NCBI RefSeq assembly: GCF_963678635.1
Contig: NC_087063.1
Location: 8,774,386 to 8,838,385, forward strand
Direction: 5' to 3'
DNA from: Symsagittifera roscoffensis
Lineage: Eukaryota > Xenacoelomorpha > Acoela > Convolutidae
Length of the DNA: 64,000 nucleotides
Made by a program: the position numbers and the translations under genes. The first letter of the stretch is position 1. Each line of letters opens with the position of its first letter. Positions 20,561 to 31,500 of this stretch are shown here, one piece after another. The notes below the pieces were generated by a model that saw only the letters and a program-made list of their open reading frames with translations, did not search any database and had not been told where the DNA came from.

Positions 20561-21267
20561 TCAGTGTGGGTAAGTCCTACCCCCACTCCCCGTCGATCGC
20601 ATACCGGATATTAAATCGAAGTTGGATGCAGGAATGAAAAATTGCCCTTCCTGGGCAGCCCAGGAAGGATCATCCCTTTCAGTTTTTATGTATTTCATGC
20701 TCTCACGGTCTACATGTTGAATCGTGACACTGGTCTCCTTTGGGACCGACGTCATTTTGTTCAGCCATTCAAAGACACGCAGATTTGTCAAGTCTTGTTT
20801 GTAGGATTGCTGTTCCTCGTCCTCGAATTCTACCTCGGGCTTGTACCGTCATCGATCCACTCCTTGTCGCGGTCGTCGACTATGTCGATGTATTGCGACA
20901 CGGTTATTTCTTCTAGACCCACTACTTCTTCCACTATCTTCTTCAGATCTATCCTATCCACTACGAGTCTTGTCTTGTCACTCTGTCGAGTCTGTATCGT
21001 AAACGGAAAATCTGGTTCCAAATTCTTGGGGAACTCCATCTGTTCGGGGTCTTGCTAGTCCTCTTCTGCGTAGGGCAAGGTTTCTTCATCTAGTTCAATC
21101 ACCTCATTGGGATCCAGGTACTCAGTCTTTAAAAACGTCCCCACTGGTGCACTTCTGTAGTCATGAAGGGTCCCCTCCACTTTCTTAGGAGCTTCTTCGT
21201 TCCTTTCGGTGATAAAACGTTTTGAAATACCCAAACGTAGTCTCCTACCGCGTAAGTTTTTGCACAA
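20561..21267 (-). pseudogene. Pol C-terminal extension, broken, copy 1
   Basis: Three short frames follow one another after the integrase: YLDPNEVIELDEETLPYAEE (21055-21267), NLEPDFPFTIQTRQSDKTRL and VVDRIDLKKIVEEVVGLEE (20830-21039), and TSVTIQHVDRESMKYIKTE up to STGSGGRTYPH (20561-20791). They are acidic, low in hydrophobics and without a recognised fold. The same order in copy 2 (46706-47453) and an uninterrupted version in element D (63466-63912, GDDFLIDKIQPDE) show this is one extension downstream of integrase. About 190 bp present in copy 2 is missing here at about 21120. Confidence 0.5.
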
Positions 21268-21890
21268 GCTGCTTTTTTATCGAACTTTTTCCTCTGCCTT
21301 GCCTGTGCCTGCTGGGTGTTCCGTCTACACAAGTCGTTTATTTCTTGTTGACGTCTAATCACATTCCTTGCGTAGACTTGTGGTGATGTTTTCTTCCACT
21401 TATATTCTGGGTAAAAGAAAATCAAGGGCAAAGACTTCTCGTGTCCGGTCAACATCATATGTGGACTAACTCCAATGGTGGAGTGTTGAGTGCTGTTGTA
21501 AGCTCCCATCACCTGTGGAAGATATCTGTCCCAATCGGTCATGTGCCTGGAACAATATACCCTCAGCATCGACACCAACGTCCGATTAAGCCATTCGTCT
21601 GGGGATGGTATGTCGTGGAGTGAGCTTGAGCCACCTGTGAGCGTTTCATGAGCTCTTTCGTAAGTTCCCCCCACGAAAGCTGTTCCGTTATCCGATTGAA
21701 ATGTCATCGGAAAACCATGTCTCGCTATCCACGTATTGATTAGATGACCGCACATCTCTTCTGCTGGGGCAGTTATGCAGGGCACGGCCTCTGCATTTTT
21801 CGTGAAGTGGTCTATCATGACCAAGACCTTATTATAGCCACTATCTGTCATACAGATTTTCTGGTGGTCAATCTGCACCACCTCGTTGAA
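21129..21890 (-). pseudogene. Integrase fragment (C-terminal two thirds), copy 1
   Basis: The 250-codon frame begins at VQIDHQKICMTDSGYNKVLV and contains FQSDNGTAFVGG and DEWLNRTLVSML, then the C-terminal GVSPHMMLTGHEKSLP and KKLLRKWRGPFMTTEV. The zinc-binding N-terminus is missing, because the duplication breakpoint (about 21890-21902) cuts the gene and joins it to the 410-bp unit. It differs from copy 2 by a few residues (MTDSGY against MTHSGY). Confidence 0.8.
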
Positions 21891-21899
21891 TTCATATGA

Positions 21900-22780
21900 T
21901 GGAAATATCAGAGTCTACTTTCGTTTTTCCAGCTTTCCTCAAGGTCATTTTGCTGCAAAGTTTCATTTTCATATCATTAATCCTGTCAATCACCATTTTC
22001 GATCGCATCGTTCCTTTTCGGGTTCTTGATAGAAATTATAATTCATTGCTGCCTTCTTGCTGAGCGGCTTTCATGACAGAATTCACTTCACTTTCATCAG
22101 TGCCCGAATCGAATAACAACTCGCTCAATCTAATGTCGCTCCAGTCAGAGTGCGGTCACTCCCCTTGGTTTCATAACTGGCACACCATAGTTCTGCCATG
22201 AGAATGGGTGGCACCATCGTCACATCGGTCAATTTTCTCTCTGTGCCGGGCAATCGATCATCGCCTTGTCCCATATCCTTGACTTCTTCGACACGCTTCC
22301 GTTGGGCCAAACTGACCGCTTTCACTGAAATTTCAGAGTCTACTTTAGTTTTTCCAGCTTTCCTCAAGGTCATTTTGCTGCAAAGTTTCATTTTCATATC
22401 ATTAATCCTGTCAATCACCATTTTCGATCGCATCGTTCCTTTTTGGGTTCCTGACAGAAATTATAATTCATTGCTGCCTTCTTGCTGAGCGGCTTTCATG
22501 ACAGAATTCACTTCATTTACATCAGTGCCCGAATCGAATAACAACTCGCTCAATCTCTCTTCGCATTCATCCAATTTGTCGAGGATCTCTCGCATCAAAA
22601 ATCTGTTGAGGCCTGCCTTCAGCTTTTCATTGAGTAGTCCCGCAGCACTGAACTACCGCCCAAACCTCTTCCATGAAGACAACTCTGTCCATATTACATC
22701 CTGTTCTATTCTCGTGGTCTCTGTGGTGAACTTCTCACTCTTATTCTGGTAAAATTCCTAAGAAAGCTACTCTGGCATTG
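21900..22780 (-). repeat. 7.2-kb tandem duplication, copy 2, left part
   Basis: This repeats 14660-15536: the second half of one 410-bp unit, a full second unit (102-aa frame at 22125-22433 identical to that at 14881-15189), and the stretch up to GGCATTG. Here the 18.9-kb plus-strand element interrupts it. The rest of the copy resumes at 41703. Confidence 0.9.
22777..22780. repeat. Target-site duplication, left (ATTG)
   Basis: ATTG immediately precedes the 5' LTR and recurs at 41699-41702 right after the 3' LTR. The paralogous empty site at 15533-15536 has it once. A 4-bp duplication is typical of Ty3/gypsy integrases. Confidence 0.92.
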
Positions 22781-23190
22781 TGGAACCTGATCTAAACTAC
22801 ATTTTATGATTGGATAATTTAGATATTTTACCAATGTAAAGTATTTAATATTAACCAATCATGATCCATCTAACTAACAACCCACTTATTTGTAAGTGCT
22901 GAAGTTACTTGTAATTTCAGCACCAGAGAGATTTGAATTTAACTTAGAAATTAGTTGGACTCTCCCGAGCACTTCAGCAGCCGCAATAAACCAGTATACC
23001 CTAGATCTATTGAGCCTAGCAGAGACTAGTTAAACAACCTGAGACTAGATAGTATAAGAGTAAGATTAGGATCGGTATTAGACTAAGAAGTTGCACGAAT
23101 CTATCCGGCCGAAAATAAGATAGCGTGACGAGCAGACGGTGTACCCTATCCGAAATTACTCTATGAGTTAACCAACTCGGTTATAACTCA
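22781..23190 (+). repeat. 5' LTR (410 bp)
   Basis: Starts TGGAACCTGATC and ends TTATAACTCA. Contains a perfect inverted repeat GTGCTGAA...TTCAGCAC (22896-22923) and an AATAAA polyadenylation signal (22985-22990). A GTAAGTG at 22892 resembles a splice donor, but its relation to the transcription start is unknown. Confidence 0.96.
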
Positions 23191-23192
23191 TC

Positions 23193-23206
23193 TGGTGCGA
23201 CCATAA
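23193..23206 (+). promoter_or_regulatory. Primer binding site
   Basis: TGGTGCGACCATAA begins two bases after the 5' LTR. TGG is the complement of the tRNA CCA end, and the position is standard for tRNA-primed minus-strand synthesis. I could not assign the tRNA. Confidence 0.7.
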
Positions 23207-23277
23207 GTCTCGAACAAGACCTTAATAGCTTAGAATTAACCAAAATAGATTAGAAATTAGACAAAAACATTTACAAA

Positions 23278-23511
23278 ATGTTATACGACAATAATTTAAT
23301 CGAAATGTCTCTACGACTCAATAGATCAGAGCCAATATTCCGAACCATAACAGAACTACCCGGAATTGGAAGAAGACCTCGAACCAGAGACGACATACGA
23401 CAAAGTAGAAACTTGCCATATAGCTATATGATAGTTAGGCAAAAACCAGAACAAACTTTTATATTTAGAATACTACTGGCAATGAATTTAGATTTTCATT
23501 TGCAAACATAA
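23278..23511 (+). CDS. Small leader ORF (77 aa), doubtful
   Basis: This is the first ATG frame of the internal region: MLYDNNLIEMSLRLNRSEPI, basic and Arg-rich (GIGRRPRTRDD). It could be an upstream ORF, or a first coding exon spliced to a distant acceptor, as in retroviruses. No homology recognised. Confidence 0.3.
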   Translation: MLYDNNLIEMSLRLNRSEPIFRTITELPGIGRRPRTRDDIRQSRNLPYSYMIVRQKPEQTFIFRILLAMNLDFHLQT

Positions 23512-24444
23512 AACCTTGAAGTTAATCTTCAAAATCATTTCAGGCGCTAAACAAAATTATTAATATACAATAACGATTGATAAAAAGATCTAAGATCGTT
23601 TTCCTAAAATTCTGCAGTAATATACAAAACATGTTTGAAAAATATTTATTGAAAAATAAAAAATAAAAATTAGTAGCATGACAATAAATGGTTAGTAATC
23701 ATAAATCATCCTGTTGTTCCAGCTCCATCACCTAAAACATAACAGCAATCATAAACCCACTAATATCATCAAAACACTAAAACTTTCCTTTACACATATT
23801 TAAAATTTTATTAAAACTTAAATTCACTTAATTTTAAAACCAGATCATCAAGGCTTATCCTTGGATCTTAAATCATTTTCTACTTAATTAAATTTCAAAT
23901 TTGATCATCAAGGCTTATCCTTGGATCAAACAGAACAACTTTGTTCTCCCCCACCCACTTAATTAGTGTCTAACGACCTCAAACGTCGATTCACTACCCA
24001 ACCCTTTCTAAAGACCTAAGACTAATAGAAATTTTTAAACAAAACTAATCATTCAAATTAGGATAAACAGTGAAGAACTTCGGTTATTCATCCTTCACTT
24101 GACCCCCCCTCTTACCAGACCCAGGATAAATCTTAGACTTAGTAAGTTTAAAATAGTATCTAACGAACTACTCGCGTTCTAATTATACCTGAACCTTGTG
24201 GATCGATTTACTATTCTCCAACCCTTGAACACAATCACTACCCCTAAGTAAGATTAAGTAAGTTAACACCTTAACTTATACTAGCCACGAGAAAGTAAAA
24301 AATCATTCTTCGGAATCGATATACTTTTCTCTCCAACCCTGAACAAATAGACCCAGGTTAAGCTAACCAAAAAATTGTAAGAACTAACAGTTTAGGAAAA
24401 TAGAAATCATTTAACAACCTTTTGCATCCGTCATCCTAAACCTT
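23512..24444 (+). promoter_or_regulatory. 5' leader of the 18.9-kb element
   Basis: About 930 bp without a long ORF. It carries two identical 25-bp hairpin motifs (annotated separately) and several GTAAG-type splice-donor candidates (TTAGTAAGTTT near 24140, TTAAGTAAGTTAAC near 24255). Leader packaging, dimerisation and splicing signals are the expected content. Confidence 0.45.
23843..23927 (+). repeat. Two identical 25-bp hairpin motifs 60 bp apart
   Basis: The same 25 bases occur at 23843-23867 and 23903-23927. Each has GATC at both ends and the stem CAAGG-CTTAT-CCTTG. Duplicated stem-loops in a retroelement leader are candidates for RNA dimerisation or packaging. Confidence 0.75.
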
Positions 24445-24912
24445 ATGTCATTTAAAAACCTAGGAAAAAAACAAACAATCGTTTTACACAATTGTGAAAT
24501 AGATAACAAAAAATACGACCTTGTAATCACACCTCATACACAAACAGTTGGATACATTCGAACAAAACGACAAACACTAAAAAGAAAAATAATAACGAAA
24601 CAAAGACAAATAACACGAAAAAGATTTTCAAAAAATCGAAACGCATTTTCAGAATCAGAAACCAATAGTTTAGACGAACTTTACAAACTAAAAGAATCAA
24701 TAGATAAAAATTACCCACTTCACGATCAATTATATTTTTCTGACTCAGAAACAACTTCAAATTCATCAAAAAGAGGAAAAAGAAGAATAAAAAAGCAGTA
24801 TAAACACAAACCAGTACATTTATACAATTGGAATCAACCAATTAGACACATTGATAATTACATATTAACAGTCATCGAACGAAAAAATGAGCTCAACGCA
24901 CACCCCAGGTGA
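24445..24912 (+). CDS. Unrecognised basic ORF before gag (155 aa)
   Basis: Starts MSFKNLGKKQTIVLHNCEID. Strongly basic in residues 35-60 (RQTLKRKIITKQRQITRKRF) and 108-120 (KRGKRRIKKQYKHK), with a Ser/Asp/Glu-rich middle. Such composition suits an RNA-binding or nuclear accessory protein, but I recognise no family. Its end overlaps the start of the next ORF by 26 bases, so the two are probably read from one message by reinitiation or leaky scanning. The AT-rich codon use matches the rest of the element. Confidence 0.6.
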   Translation: MSFKNLGKKQTIVLHNCEIDNKKYDLVITPHTQTVGYIRTKRQTLKRKIITKQRQITRKRFSKNRNAFSESETNSLDELYKLKESIDKNYPLHDQLYFSDSETTSNSSKRGKRRIKKQYKHKPVHLYNWNQPIRHIDNYILTVIERKNELNAHPR

Positions 24913-25519
24913 AGAAAGTCCAGATGATGATGAAATCTTTCCTTTTATAGTAGACACAGATACTGATAGAGGACAACACATATTTTGTCAAAATTTACTC
25001 GTAAATTTATTTGAACCCGGAATCAGTCCATGTAAAACAGAGTTCCCAGATGTAAAAATCAAAAGACAAATCATAGACCACTACTTAAAAGATATATGCA
25101 ACATAACACAACAGTATGGAATCTACTCCATAGAATTCACCTCACCAAACCATAATAATAGAAAATATACAATTCAAACAGACGATCTTGATTTAGAATT
25201 TTCAAAAGTTTTTTCAGAATATATAAAAAGCATCCAATATCATAACTCACAAAGAGCAAACTCCATATTCACCAATGAAGTTTTCGCAATAATATATAGT
25301 TATATTTCGATATTAGAAAACGAAATCCCAATAACAAATGTCTCACCGACAGAAACATCTAAACATTTAAGAGTACGACATGAAATCACACTACTCTCTA
25401 GTTATTTAAACATCATTAAAGAAAATTTCACGAAAGACGACGTTTCACAACATACAAAACACGATCTACAAAAAATTTTTGGCATGGTTCATAATAGATT
25501 ATTTCACACACAATATTGA
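24887..25519 (+). CDS. Unrecognised acidic/helical ORF before gag-pol (210 aa)
   Basis: Starts MSSTHTPGEESPDDDEIFPF with an acidic N-terminus, then a well-structured-looking domain (DIDHYL-type helices such as QIIDHYLKDICNI and NEVFAIIYSYISILENEI). It overlaps the 155-aa ORF by 26 bp and gag-pol by 41 bp (25479-25519) in different frames. An extra ORF directly 5' of gag, overlapping it, could be a separate matrix-like protein. Function unknown; the gag-pol ATG may be reached by reinitiation or splicing. Confidence 0.6.
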   Translation: MSSTHTPGEESPDDDEIFPFIVDTDTDRGQHIFCQNLLVNLFEPGISPCKTEFPDVKIKRQIIDHYLKDICNITQQYGIYSIEFTSPNHNNRKYTIQTDDLDLEFSKVFSEYIKSIQYHNSQRANSIFTNEVFAIIYSYISILENEIPITNVSPTETSKHLRVRHEITLLSSYLNIIKENFTKDDVSQHTKHDLQKIFGMVHNRLFHTQY

Positions 25520-28500
25520 TTTAATTGCACAAGCAAGAAAAAATTTTAGACCCCAAAACTCGAACGATGATACCGCTATCACAGAACAATCAGATTATGT
25601 TTGGGACCCCGAATGGTCTCATCCCGCATTTATAAGCTTCCCACAATCAATCTCAAGTCAAGCAATAAGTACGATATCTTACATAAGAGATTATGTAAAA
25701 GTAATACCATTAACCATTGATGCAACACCATTAAACTATAATACATTTTTGCCCGATACACAAAATAATAGTTTAAACTCTACAGTTATACACAATGAAA
25801 ACCTCAATGGAACTAGGAATCTTACTCAACAAGATATCCAGACACCATCACACTTCATAAATGAAGAAATTGTACACACAACAACTACACAACAAAGTAT
25901 TTCACCAATACGCCCAAATTTAACAACACCAAGAAATACAAATCCTTCACAAACACAGGTAACCTTACAATCAACCGTTAAACCTTCGGTTGCCCCTAAA
26001 TATTCACATATGGATTACCAAACATACAGACCCATGACAATACCATCAAAAACACGCAAAACATTCACTAGAAACAACTTTACAGACCATAATTATAATT
26101 ATACACATCCATCAAAAACATATAACCAACCACAAAGAAATTTTAACCAATATACAAGATCTCGAAATTGGGATAACCCAATGACCCAACCTAATTCAAT
26201 AAATTTCCAAACAAATCCTCCACAGGATCACAGTGAAAATTACCCATTTTTTCAACAAAATAAAAATAAAAAACAGACATCTTATCAAATGGATTATTTA
26301 TCCTCAGATGATGATTTCTTACAACCAGATATATTTGCACCAAATACTCAAGAATATCGTAGACAAGGATTACAGAGAACACGTACAAATCATAGAAATT
26401 TTTCTCCACAACCAATAGATGCACAACATCAACAACCAATTCAACAACAAAATCTAATTAATACACAATCTTTTCAACCAATTCAACAACAAAATCCAAT
26501 GACTGCACACTCGTATCAAGCATCACAAATGCAAAATGAAATACCACTCCCATATTATCTCCAACAACATGAAATAACAAGAAACCAACTTTCGAATTTT
26601 TCTCAAATGCCAAATGCAGCAGAATCATTACAAATGACAATGAATCCATACCTTATGGGTGGATCATCAATAACATCAAACAAACCTTTAATGGTTTTCA
26701 CAGGAACAGACCCTGAATACTCTGTAGAAGATTATTTAAATGCAGTAACAGCAAACCTGATTTTAAATATTGGACCTGAACCAATTAATACGCCACTACA
26801 TCAAAACTGGATACATCGACGCACAGCGTTAATACAAACAACCTTAGATGGCGCAGCCCAAAAATGGTTTTCAGTACTACCTCTAGAAATAAAATCAAAC
26901 TGGAAAAGGTTTACACAGGAATTTTCAAAAATGTTTGACTCCGAAAGAAACAAACAACAACAAAGAGTTTTATGTAATGAAATTCGCAGATTACCAAACG
27001 AAACCATCAAGCAAATAGCAGTACGAATCGAAACACTAGTTCGAAAAGCATATTCATTAAATACACATGACTATAAAAACACAAAGATGACAGAAATCTT
27101 AATGATGACCTTAACACCACAATTAAGGAAAATAGCAATAAAAAAGAGAGCATCCCATCCTTCTTCAATTCGAGAACCCGATTTAGATTTTCGAAAACTA
27201 GTAGACAAATTAGAACAAGCAGAAATCACGATGAAACTAGAAGAAACGGAAAATCTGAAACTACAATACGTTAACAGAATTGAAACGACTCCCACTAATA
27301 TTAATAATATACAGGAATCAGAGACAGACCTCGTTGAAAAAATCACTGAAATACTCAATATTTATGAAAAGAACCCAAACTTCAAAGGCAAACCATCTTT
27401 CAAAAAATGGTGTAATTATTGCCGACGATACGGACATAGTATTTCCGAATGTAGACAAAAACAGCAAGACAATCAAAATAAACCTCAAAAATATAAAGAA
27501 CCAAATAAATTATTCTATCAATACATGAAAAAAGATCAAAATCTACCGAACAAAACAGTCCACAGCAACAACAGTTCAGGAAAACCACTCCCGAACAATA
27601 CAAATTATACAAGAAATCAATCACCATATAACTCAAGTTATAGAGGAAGATCACCAGAACGAAGAAACACGAACAATTCATCACAAAATCACTACAATAG
27701 ACCAAATAGTCGAAATAACTACTCCAGATCAAATTCAAATACACAACGATTTGTTTCTAGATCTAATTCCCAATCAAGAAATAACTACTATCCAAACAAC
27801 CAATCACGAAATTCATCATACAATAGGAATAGAAACTACTCCTATAATCGAAATAGAAGTTATTCAAACAACCGAAACCAGAATTACCCGAACAGTCAAT
27901 CAAGGAATAACTCATATAATAGATCGAACTATAACAGACCAAACAATAATTACCAAAACAGATCGCGAAATAATTCACAAAATCGACACTCAAGTTATAA
28001 TAATCGTTATAGAAATTATTCCCAATCACCACACCGGAATAATAATAACTATAATAATTCTAATAATCGCCACAGAAGTAGTACACCTAAACATCAAAGA
28101 CAAATCAATCAAGTACAGTCTAACCCAGAAACAACATCAGACCCTCCAGGTATTGATGACACAGTAACTGATACGTTACAACTCAATCAAATAAACTGTA
28201 CATCATCAGATTCAGAAAGTGATACTGAAAACACTCTTTCTATCAATATGATAAAAGTCGAAAATGACTATGAATCTGTCATATATGAACAACCCTTTTC
28301 ATCACACATATATGAAAATCAATCAGAATTTCTTCAAAATTATTACACTACACCCATAAATTCCACACCAACGACGCAAGAAACAAATGAGATTAACACT
28401 ACAGATCAAACCAATAAAAATACCAAAACAAAATGCTTGAATACAAACCATATTTATCAAAATATACAAAAAGAACAACCCAAAGAAAAAATTTGGACAA

Positions 28501-31500
28501 TACCATTTCTCTTAGAAAGCCCAAGAAATAAAAAATTTCAACCACCAGACCTTGAAATAGATTTTTTAATTGATTCAGGAGCAGAATCAAACATAATAAA
28601 CATCCCCACATGGAATGAAATAAAAACCTTACACCCAAAGCTAACACCTCTTGAAACCTCCAGCAAACTAGCAACAGCACAAGGATCAACATTGATAAAC
28701 TACGGAAAAATCCAATTATTTCTCCTCCCCACCAGAACAATGGAACAAAGCAAAATTTTAAATAAGCCATTTAAACAAATATTCCATATCACTGACATTA
28801 AATATAATATCATTGGAATACCATTTATTTCGAAGTATATACCAACAATTAACATACTAAATAGTAAAATATTAATCAAAGATAAATATACAAAAACAAA
28901 AGAAACATCCTTAACATTTTTTCAAAGATTAAATAAACAACCACCATTCTTTTCAAAATTCTACCCGATATTTAACCAACAAAGAAAACACTTGAAACCA
29001 CTATCAGGAAATATCTATAATTTTTCAATCAAACAAGTTCACCAATATGATAAAGAACAAAACAAACAAAAATTTTATATGTCAGAATTTGAATTCAAAC
29101 CTATTCACAAATTTTTCAAAATCACAATATCATCCATAAAATATTTGAAAAATTCGAATTCAGATATCATTTCCTTACATGTCTATAACAACACACCTTA
29201 CCAAGTAACATTACCTTTAGGACTTTTAGGATATTGTGAAACCAACGCTACAATATCACCAATACACGAAAAAGCCTATCGCGTAAATAATATACTCCAA
29301 TTACTAGATATTTGCCAATCTACAATTCTTAATGAAGAATTATCTATAAATAATATAATAAGTAACGAAAACAGAAATACGGATTATTTCACGAAAACTC
29401 CATATTTCAAACCTACATTCAACATAAGTAACTACACAGAGGACCAACAAAAATTTTTAACAATGTTTAATTTCCAACATTCACAAATAACACAAGACGA
29501 ATTCGAAAAATTAGCCAAACAGCTAATTAAATATTCATCAGTCTATGCAACATCAAAATTCGATGTTGGAAAAATCAGTTCATCACTACATCTCCCGTTA
29601 AAACCAGACGCAGTTTTCAAAAAACAGAGAGCAAGTAAAGTACCAATTCACTTACATGATAAAGTGAACAGATTACTCGATATTTTAGAACAATACAACA
29701 TTATATCACCAGTTAATAAAGAAGAACAACCAAAAGGGAACACATTCATCAACCCCGTTATCATTCTAGCTAAAGGAGAATCATTAAAAATCGTTCTTGA
29801 TGCTAGATACCTCAATTCACTTATAGATGAATCAAAATGTAATTGGCCCATTGAACCAATACAAGTTATTTTAACAAAAATAAACGGCAAATACTTTACA
29901 ACCGCCGATATGAATAGTGCATACAATCAAATGCCACTAGATGAACAATCACGACGTTTAACACAATTTGTTATCGGAAACCAACAATATGAATTCAACC
30001 GCTTATTCCATGGAATATCCATAGGACCAGCAGCATTTTCAGCTTTTATGAGCAAAATTTTTAGACCACTGATACCCAAGAAAAACGCAATCACCTATTT
30101 AGACGATGTTTTTATGCAATCACAAACAAAAGACGAGATGTTCAATGTTTTAGAAAAATATCACCAAATACTTCAGAACGAAAATCTGAAGGCCGCCCCC
30201 GATAAATCACACTTCTTTTTGACAAGAGTTAAATTCTTAGGACATAATATAGAAAGAAAAACAATCACTCCATTGAAATCACGCATTGACGCTATTCAAA
30301 AACTTCAACCACCAACAAATAAAAAGAAAATCCAAGAATTTCTTGGAATGTTAAACTTTTTAAGTAAATATGTTTATAAAATGCAATTATATCTACGACC
30401 ATTTTATAACATCCTTAGACAACAAAATAACTTTGAATGGAACATAGAACATCAAACACGATTTGAAGAAATAAAGAAACTTTTAACTGAACAAATTTCA
30501 AACACAATTCCAGATTCAAATCAACCATTTTATGCAATGTGCGATGCTTCGAACTTTGGCATCGGTGCAGCACTATTACAATCACATAATGGTACAAATA
30601 AAATGAACCTCATATCAGCAAATTCTCGATTATTCACTCAAGCAGAGCTACGACTCTCAACTCTAATGAGAGAATGTACAGCCATAATATATACACTGAC
30701 AGAATATGAATTTCTGATACTTGGATCAAAACATCCAACAGTTCTATTCACAGACCATAAACCAATCATCTTTCTCTTTACACAAAAATCTAACCCAAAC
30801 CACCGAGTTTACAGATTTCAACTAATTCTAATGAAATTTCCAAACTTACATATAGTTTGGACTGCAGGAAAAAATCTTGCATTACCAGACACCTTAAGTC
30901 GAAATACACCACCTGAATTACTTACACGAAAAACAACAGTTGAAATACCCAAAAACATAAAATTCTACCTTGCAGAAAACGAAACATCACCCCGATTGGA
31001 ATGCAAATATGCAGTAAAAACTGATATTGAACAATCACAAATAAATAATTTACAACATTTCCCACTTTATTTAGATTGTCAAAATAATCATTATGAAGTT
31101 GATTTACTTGGAACATCAACTTTCAAACCAATCCCATATTCTCAATGGATAAAAAATAACACCCAACAAAAACGAACAAAACAACACCTGCCTAAGAAAG
31201 ACCATTTTCCACTAATTGAAAAAGAAGATTTAACTGATAAAATAAATTTATCAGGACCACAAACAAATGATTCAAAATACACAATAAATCAAGTTTTTGA
31301 CCTTCACGACCCACTTGATACAATACCCTTATCTAATTTAGAAATCGAAAACATTTTTCTCCCCCCAACAGAAATAATTACAATTTCAACACTGAAACAA
31401 TATCAAAATCTTGACCCGATAATTAGACAACTAAAATCATGGCACAAATATAAAACTAAACCCGTCAAGGCAGATACAACCATTCTAGGAAACAAAACAC

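Larger units (their letters stand above)
14660..21899 (-). repeat. 7.2-kb tandem duplication, copy 1
   Basis: The segment from the 410-bp unit to mid-integrase is repeated immediately to the right (21900-22780, then 41703 to about 48232 across the inserted element). The copies match almost base for base. Exceptions seen are scattered substitutions, a 21-bp stretch present here but absent from copy 2 (SGNH region, about 18286-18306), and about 190 bp absent here but present in copy 2 (47263-47453). The junction near 21890-21902 joins integrase coding sequence to the middle of the 410-bp unit with only a few shared bases. Confidence 0.85.
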
